Shown here: positions 61,281 through 64,000 of the stretch, in pieces
Position numbering within the stretch: the first letter of the stretch is position 1
How the letters are laid out: each line of letters starts with the position of its first letter
Source: CAVPCZ01 sp963779225
Lineage (GTDB): Bacteria; Bacteroidota; Ignavibacteria; UBA10030; UBA6906
Direction of reading: 5' to 3'
DNA: 64,000 nucleotides
Assembly: GCA_963779225.1 (NCBI GenBank)
Contig: CAVZWW010000003.1
Coordinates: 2,046,001-2,110,000 of the forward strand
Notes under the pieces: generated by a model
What the model saw: the letters and a program-made list of their open reading frames with translations, nothing else
The model's database searches: none
What the model was told of the DNA's origin: nothing
Made by a program: the position numbers and the translations under genes

Positions 61281-62924
61281 ATGAATCTCTATCCCCGGAA
61301 ACTGTCTCTTCAGCTCATGATTCCCCTCACGGTAATCGTGATGCTCGTAGGCGTTGGTGCGGGGGTGGTCCACATGAAGACGCAGGAGCGGCAGCTTCTT
61401 AATGCCATGATTACCGGTGCGGATCAGCTCTCCGGCAGCATTGCCAGCGCAACGTGGCATGCGATGCGTGCCGATCAACGGGAATCGGCGTATGAAATCA
61501 TGCAGACGATTGCGACGAAACAGGGCATCAACCGGATTCGCATTTTCAACAAAGAGGGACGGGTGATGTTCTCCACGAAGCCGGGGGACACAAAAACGGT
61601 CGACAAGGATGCCGAAGCGTGCTCGATGTGTCACGCTTCGGGGCGTCCCCTGGTGAAAGTGGATATGCCTTCCCGCGCCCGGGTGTTCCGCTCCGGAGAC
61701 GGATCGAGGGCTCTTGGCATTGTGACACCCATTTATAACGAGCCCGCCTGCAGCAATGCAGACTGTCATGCGCATCCCGCCTCGATGAATGTGCTGGGAG
61801 TCATCGATGTTGTGCTGGACCTGCACACCGTTGACGCGGAAATCAACAGCATCCAGAAACGTGTGTTCATCATTTCCTCGGTGATGGCCATTCTTCTGGC
61901 GACGTTCATCATACTCTTCACACGGCGATTTGTCGACGCGCCGATCCAGAAACTCATCGAGGGGATCCGGGAAGTGAGCGCGATGCATCTGGACAAGCCC
62001 GTCGAAATCAACTCCAGCGAAGAACTCGGCGAACTCGCGCGCACATTCGATACAATGCGGGTGCAGCTAAATGAGGCCATCACGCAGCAAAACGAATTCG
62101 CGCAGAATCTGGAAAGCAAGGTCGAAGAGCGCACCGACCAGCTGCGGGTGGCGCATCAGAAACTCCTGCAGAGTGACCGGCTGGCGTCTCTCGGCCAGCT
62201 TTCAGCGAGCGTAGCCCACGAGATCAACAATCCGCTTTCGGGAGTGCTGAACCTTTCAATGTTGATGCAACGGATGATCAAGGAGGACGGCATCCCGCCA
62301 CCGCGTCTCGAAGAATTCCGGAGGTATCTCTCGCAGGTGGTGCAGGAGACCAGCCGCGTGGGGAGGATTGTGCAGGATCTTCTGGCGTTCTCACGCCGTT
62401 CGAAACCGCATCAGCACTCGCACACGAATTTCAATGGCATCGTCACCTCGACGGTGAGCCTTATCGGGCACAAGTTGAAGTTGATGGGTGTGAGTATTGA
62501 GCTTCAGCTGGCTGAAGACCTGCCGCTCGTTACCTGTGACGGTTCACAGATGCAGCAGGTGCTCATCAACTTGATCATGAACGGTGCGGAAGCCGCACAC
62601 GGGAGAGAGACCGGGCGTGTAACCGTTTGCACGTCGCTGTCTCAGGCGAACGACGCGTTGGTGCTGGAGGTGCGTGATACGGGCAACGGAATCCCTCCCG
62701 AGAACTTGGCCAGGATCTACACTCCCTTCTTCACCACAAAAGGGGAAGGAAAGGGGGTCGGGCTGGGGCTTGCGGTGGTCTACGGCATTGTGCAGGCGCA
62801 TGGCGGAGACATCGAGGTGCAGAGCAAATTGGGTGAAGGGACGGTGTTCAGGGTGAGTCTTCCCACCGTACCACCGCAGCCTGTTGCATCCCCGCCGCCC
62901 ACGACGACGGAACGGGTGTCGTGA
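61281..62924 (+). CDS. Heme-binding-type sensor histidine kinase
   Basis: 547 residues from ATG 61281. Transmembrane segments at ~10-30 and ~195-215 bracket a periplasmic domain with two heme-c motifs: CSMCH (Cys114-His118) and CSNADCH (Cys157-His163, a CX4CH type). A HAMP domain (RRFVDAPIQKLIEGIREVSAM) follows, then a coiled coil and the HisKA H-box ASVAHEINNPLSG with His313. The ATPase has NLIMNGAEAA, DTGNGIPPENL and GLGLAVVYGIVQAHGG. Domain order fits redox-, gas- or nitrogen-oxide-sensing NtrB-like kinases. Its stop overlaps the archaemetzincin start; the NtrC-type regulator follows as likely partner. Confidence 0.9.
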   Translation: MNLYPRKLSLQLMIPLTVIVMLVGVGAGVVHMKTQERQLLNAMITGADQLSGSIASATWHAMRADQRESAYEIMQTIATKQGINRIRIFNKEGRVMFSTKPGDTKTVDKDAEACSMCHASGRPLVKVDMPSRARVFRSGDGSRALGIVTPIYNEPACSNADCHAHPASMNVLGVIDVVLDLHTVDAEINSIQKRVFIISSVMAILLATFIILFTRRFVDAPIQKLIEGIREVSAMHLDKPVEINSSEELGELARTFDTMRVQLNEAITQQNEFAQNLESKVEERTDQLRVAHQKLLQSDRLASLGQLSASVAHEINNPLSGVLNLSMLMQRMIKEDGIPPPRLEEFRRYLSQVVQETSRVGRIVQDLLAFSRRSKPHQHSHTNFNGIVTSTVSLIGHKLKLMGVSIELQLAEDLPLVTCDGSQMQQVLINLIMNGAEAAHGRETGRVTVCTSLSQANDALVLEVRDTGNGIPPENLARIYTPFFTTKGEGKGVGLGLAVVYGIVQAHGGDIEVQSKLGEGTVFRVSLPTVPPQPVASPPPTTTERVS

Positions 62925-63508
62925 CCGTGATGTACATCGTCGCGTTGGGCGAGATCGAAGAGGATGTTCTGGCGGCGATGGAGCAGGGTCTCGGGCGCGT
63001 CTACGGCTCCCGCGTGCAGAGATTACCGGGCTTGCCGGAGCCGGACTATGCGTATGATGTGCAGAGAGGTCAGCACAGTTCCGCGCACATCCTCCGTCAG
63101 CTCATCGGCCTGGTGCCGAAAGATGCCATCAGTATGCTGGGGATTACGCAGAAGGATTTGTTCATTCCCATGCTGAGTTTTGTCCTCGGGCAGGCGCAAC
63201 TGGGCGGCCCCGCATCTGTGGTGTCGCTTGCGCGCCTGCACCAGCACTTCTATGGCCTGCCGCCGGATCGCCCTCTTGTCCTGACTAGGGCGGTCAAAGA
63301 AGCGGTGCATGAGGTGGGACATACTATGGGTCTCACCCACTGCGCCGACGGCAACTGTCCGATGTCGCTCTCCAATACCGTGAGGCATGTAGATGCCAAA
63401 GGGACGGCTCTCTGCAAAAATTGTATCATGCTTCTTGAAGAACACAAGACAACACACGTGCGCTTTATGAGAACGGAATCTCAGGGCGCGGGAACGGGAG
63501 ACGTATGA
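62921..63508 (+). CDS. amzA: Archaemetzincin-type zinc metalloprotease
   Basis: 195 residues from GTG 62921 (GTGA overlap with the kinase). Catalytic motif HEVGHTMGLTHC gives His130, Glu131, His134 and His140; Cys141, Cys146, Cys165 and Cys168 form the second zinc site (CADGNC, CKNC). The N-terminus has the family's ITQKDLFIPMLSFVLGQAQLGG region. Archaemetzincins are small cytoplasmic peptidases of unknown substrate, found in archaea and scattered bacteria. Here it sits inside a two-component operon, with its stop overlapping the regulator start. Confidence 0.92.
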   Translation: MTVMYIVALGEIEEDVLAAMEQGLGRVYGSRVQRLPGLPEPDYAYDVQRGQHSSAHILRQLIGLVPKDAISMLGITQKDLFIPMLSFVLGQAQLGGPASVVSLARLHQHFYGLPPDRPLVLTRAVKEAVHEVGHTMGLTHCADGNCPMSLSNTVRHVDAKGTALCKNCIMLLEEHKTTHVRFMRTESQGAGTGDV

Positions 63509-64000
63509 CTCACTGGCATATACTGGTGGTAGATGATGAGGAGGTCATGCGCGAGTCGCTTGCCGCGTGGCTTCGTGAGGACGGATACAATGTGGATACG
63601 GCAATGTCAGGGCGGGAAGCGCTTGAAAAAGCCCGCCAGTGCGATTATGCGATCTATTTCATCGACCTGAAGATGCCGGGCGGGATCGACGGGATCGAAA
63701 CAATGATGGAGATCCGCAAGCTCCATCCCGATGCGTCGATCATCATCGTGACGGCGTACGCCACGGTCGACACGGCGATTACGGCTATGAAAGAGGGCGC
63801 ACAGGAATACATCGTCAAGCCCTGTAATCCGGAGGAAATCTCGCTCCTCGTCAACAGAATCATCAAGGTGAAGAATCTGCAACGGGAGAACTCGATACTC
63901 CGGAAGAAACTCTCGAAGCAATACCGCTTCCACGATATCGTGAGCAAAAGCCCGAAAATGGGAAAGATTTTTGAACTCGTGCGGGATATTGCCGGACTCC
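63505..64000 (+). CDS. NtrC-family response regulator (3' partial)
   Basis: ATG 63505 overlaps the archaemetzincin stop (ATGA). The receiver domain is complete: acidic pair Asp10-Asp11, phospho-acceptor Asp54 in YFIDLKMPGG, Thr83 and Lys105 in YIVKPCNP. A linker (LQRENSILRKKL) leads into IVSKSPKMGKIFELVRDIAG, the first strand and helix of a sigma-54 AAA+ activator domain. The window ends there, before the Walker A and GAFTGA motifs. It would activate sigma-54 promoters when phosphorylated, most simply by the kinase at 61281. Confidence 0.9.
   Translation, partial: MTHWHILVVDDEEVMRESLAAWLREDGYNVDTAMSGREALEKARQCDYAIYFIDLKMPGGIDGIETMMEIRKLHPDASIIIVTAYATVDTAITAMKEGAQEYIVKPCNPEEISLLVNRIIKVKNLQRENSILRKKLSKQYRFHDIVSKSPKMGKIFELVRDIAGL

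Noticed and set aside
1..64000. CRISPR array, rRNA or riboswitch
   Set aside because: No regularly spaced direct repeats, rRNA signatures or known riboswitch cores were seen on either strand.

Overview
The window looks like chromosomal DNA of a bacterium of the Bacteroidota/Ignavibacteriota (FCB) group. Several secreted proteins end in a type IX secretion (T9SS) sorting domain with the NYPNPFNPSTTIRY signature typical of Ignavibacteria-like lineages. Base composition is moderately GC-rich. Three promoter-like sites have a TTG...TAnnTTYG layout expected for this group. The exact genus cannot be read from the sequence.

Region by region. (1) 0-5.3 kb: secreted T9SS and lipoprotein genes, then a zeta-toxin-like P-loop kinase with a 59-residue partner. 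The module has been duplicated; the second copy is broken, but both copies keep a base-covarying hairpin upstream. (2) 5.5-10.8 kb: housekeeping and metabolic genes: a PAS protein, hisS, hutH, an aldo/keto reductase and msrB. (3) 10.9-15.9 kb: a tight four-gene surface-glycan operon (GT4, flippase, NodB-type deacetylase, GT4) with 4-base start/stop overlaps. (4) 16-20 kb: lipoprotein, queuosine-precursor transporter, tRNA-Ser(UGA), a decayed IS3-family element and a voltage-gated-type ion channel. (5) 20.2-22.4 kb: a kaiC-kaiB operon without kaiA; kaiC is split by one apparent extra base between its two ATPase domains. (6) 22.8-34.5 kb: a patchwork of gene remnants (GDSL esterase, beta-helix protein, glucose-6-phosphate dehydrogenase), a group II intron inserted just after a rho-independent terminator, a small repeated element, and stress/envelope genes (LuxR-type regulator, 49-residue membrane protein, lytic transglycosylase, YtxH protein).

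(7) 35.1-49.5 kb: the main metabolic feature, six genes glgE, treS-mak fusion, glgB, treZ, GH57/DUF3536 and treY. From treS onward each start overlaps the previous stop. Together they link trehalose, maltose-1-phosphate and branched alpha-1,4-glucan in both directions: TreS-Mak and GlgE build glucan from trehalose, GlgB branches it, TreY/TreZ cut trehalose back from it. The GH57 protein is the uncharacterised member. (8) 49.7-61 kb: large exported proteins (D-aminoacylase-type amidohydrolase, a T9SS protein, a glycoside-hydrolase-like protein, a DUF5107-TPR protein) and small unknowns. (9) 61.3-64 kb: a coupled operon of a heme-binding-type sensor histidine kinase, an archaemetzincin and an NtrC-type response regulator that runs off the window.

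Most notable for follow-up: the heme-kinase/archaemetzincin/NtrC operon, the complete glucan-trehalose operon with its GH57 member, the split kaiC, and the covarying hairpin ahead of the zeta-like module. All function calls are from reading motifs; no database search was run.
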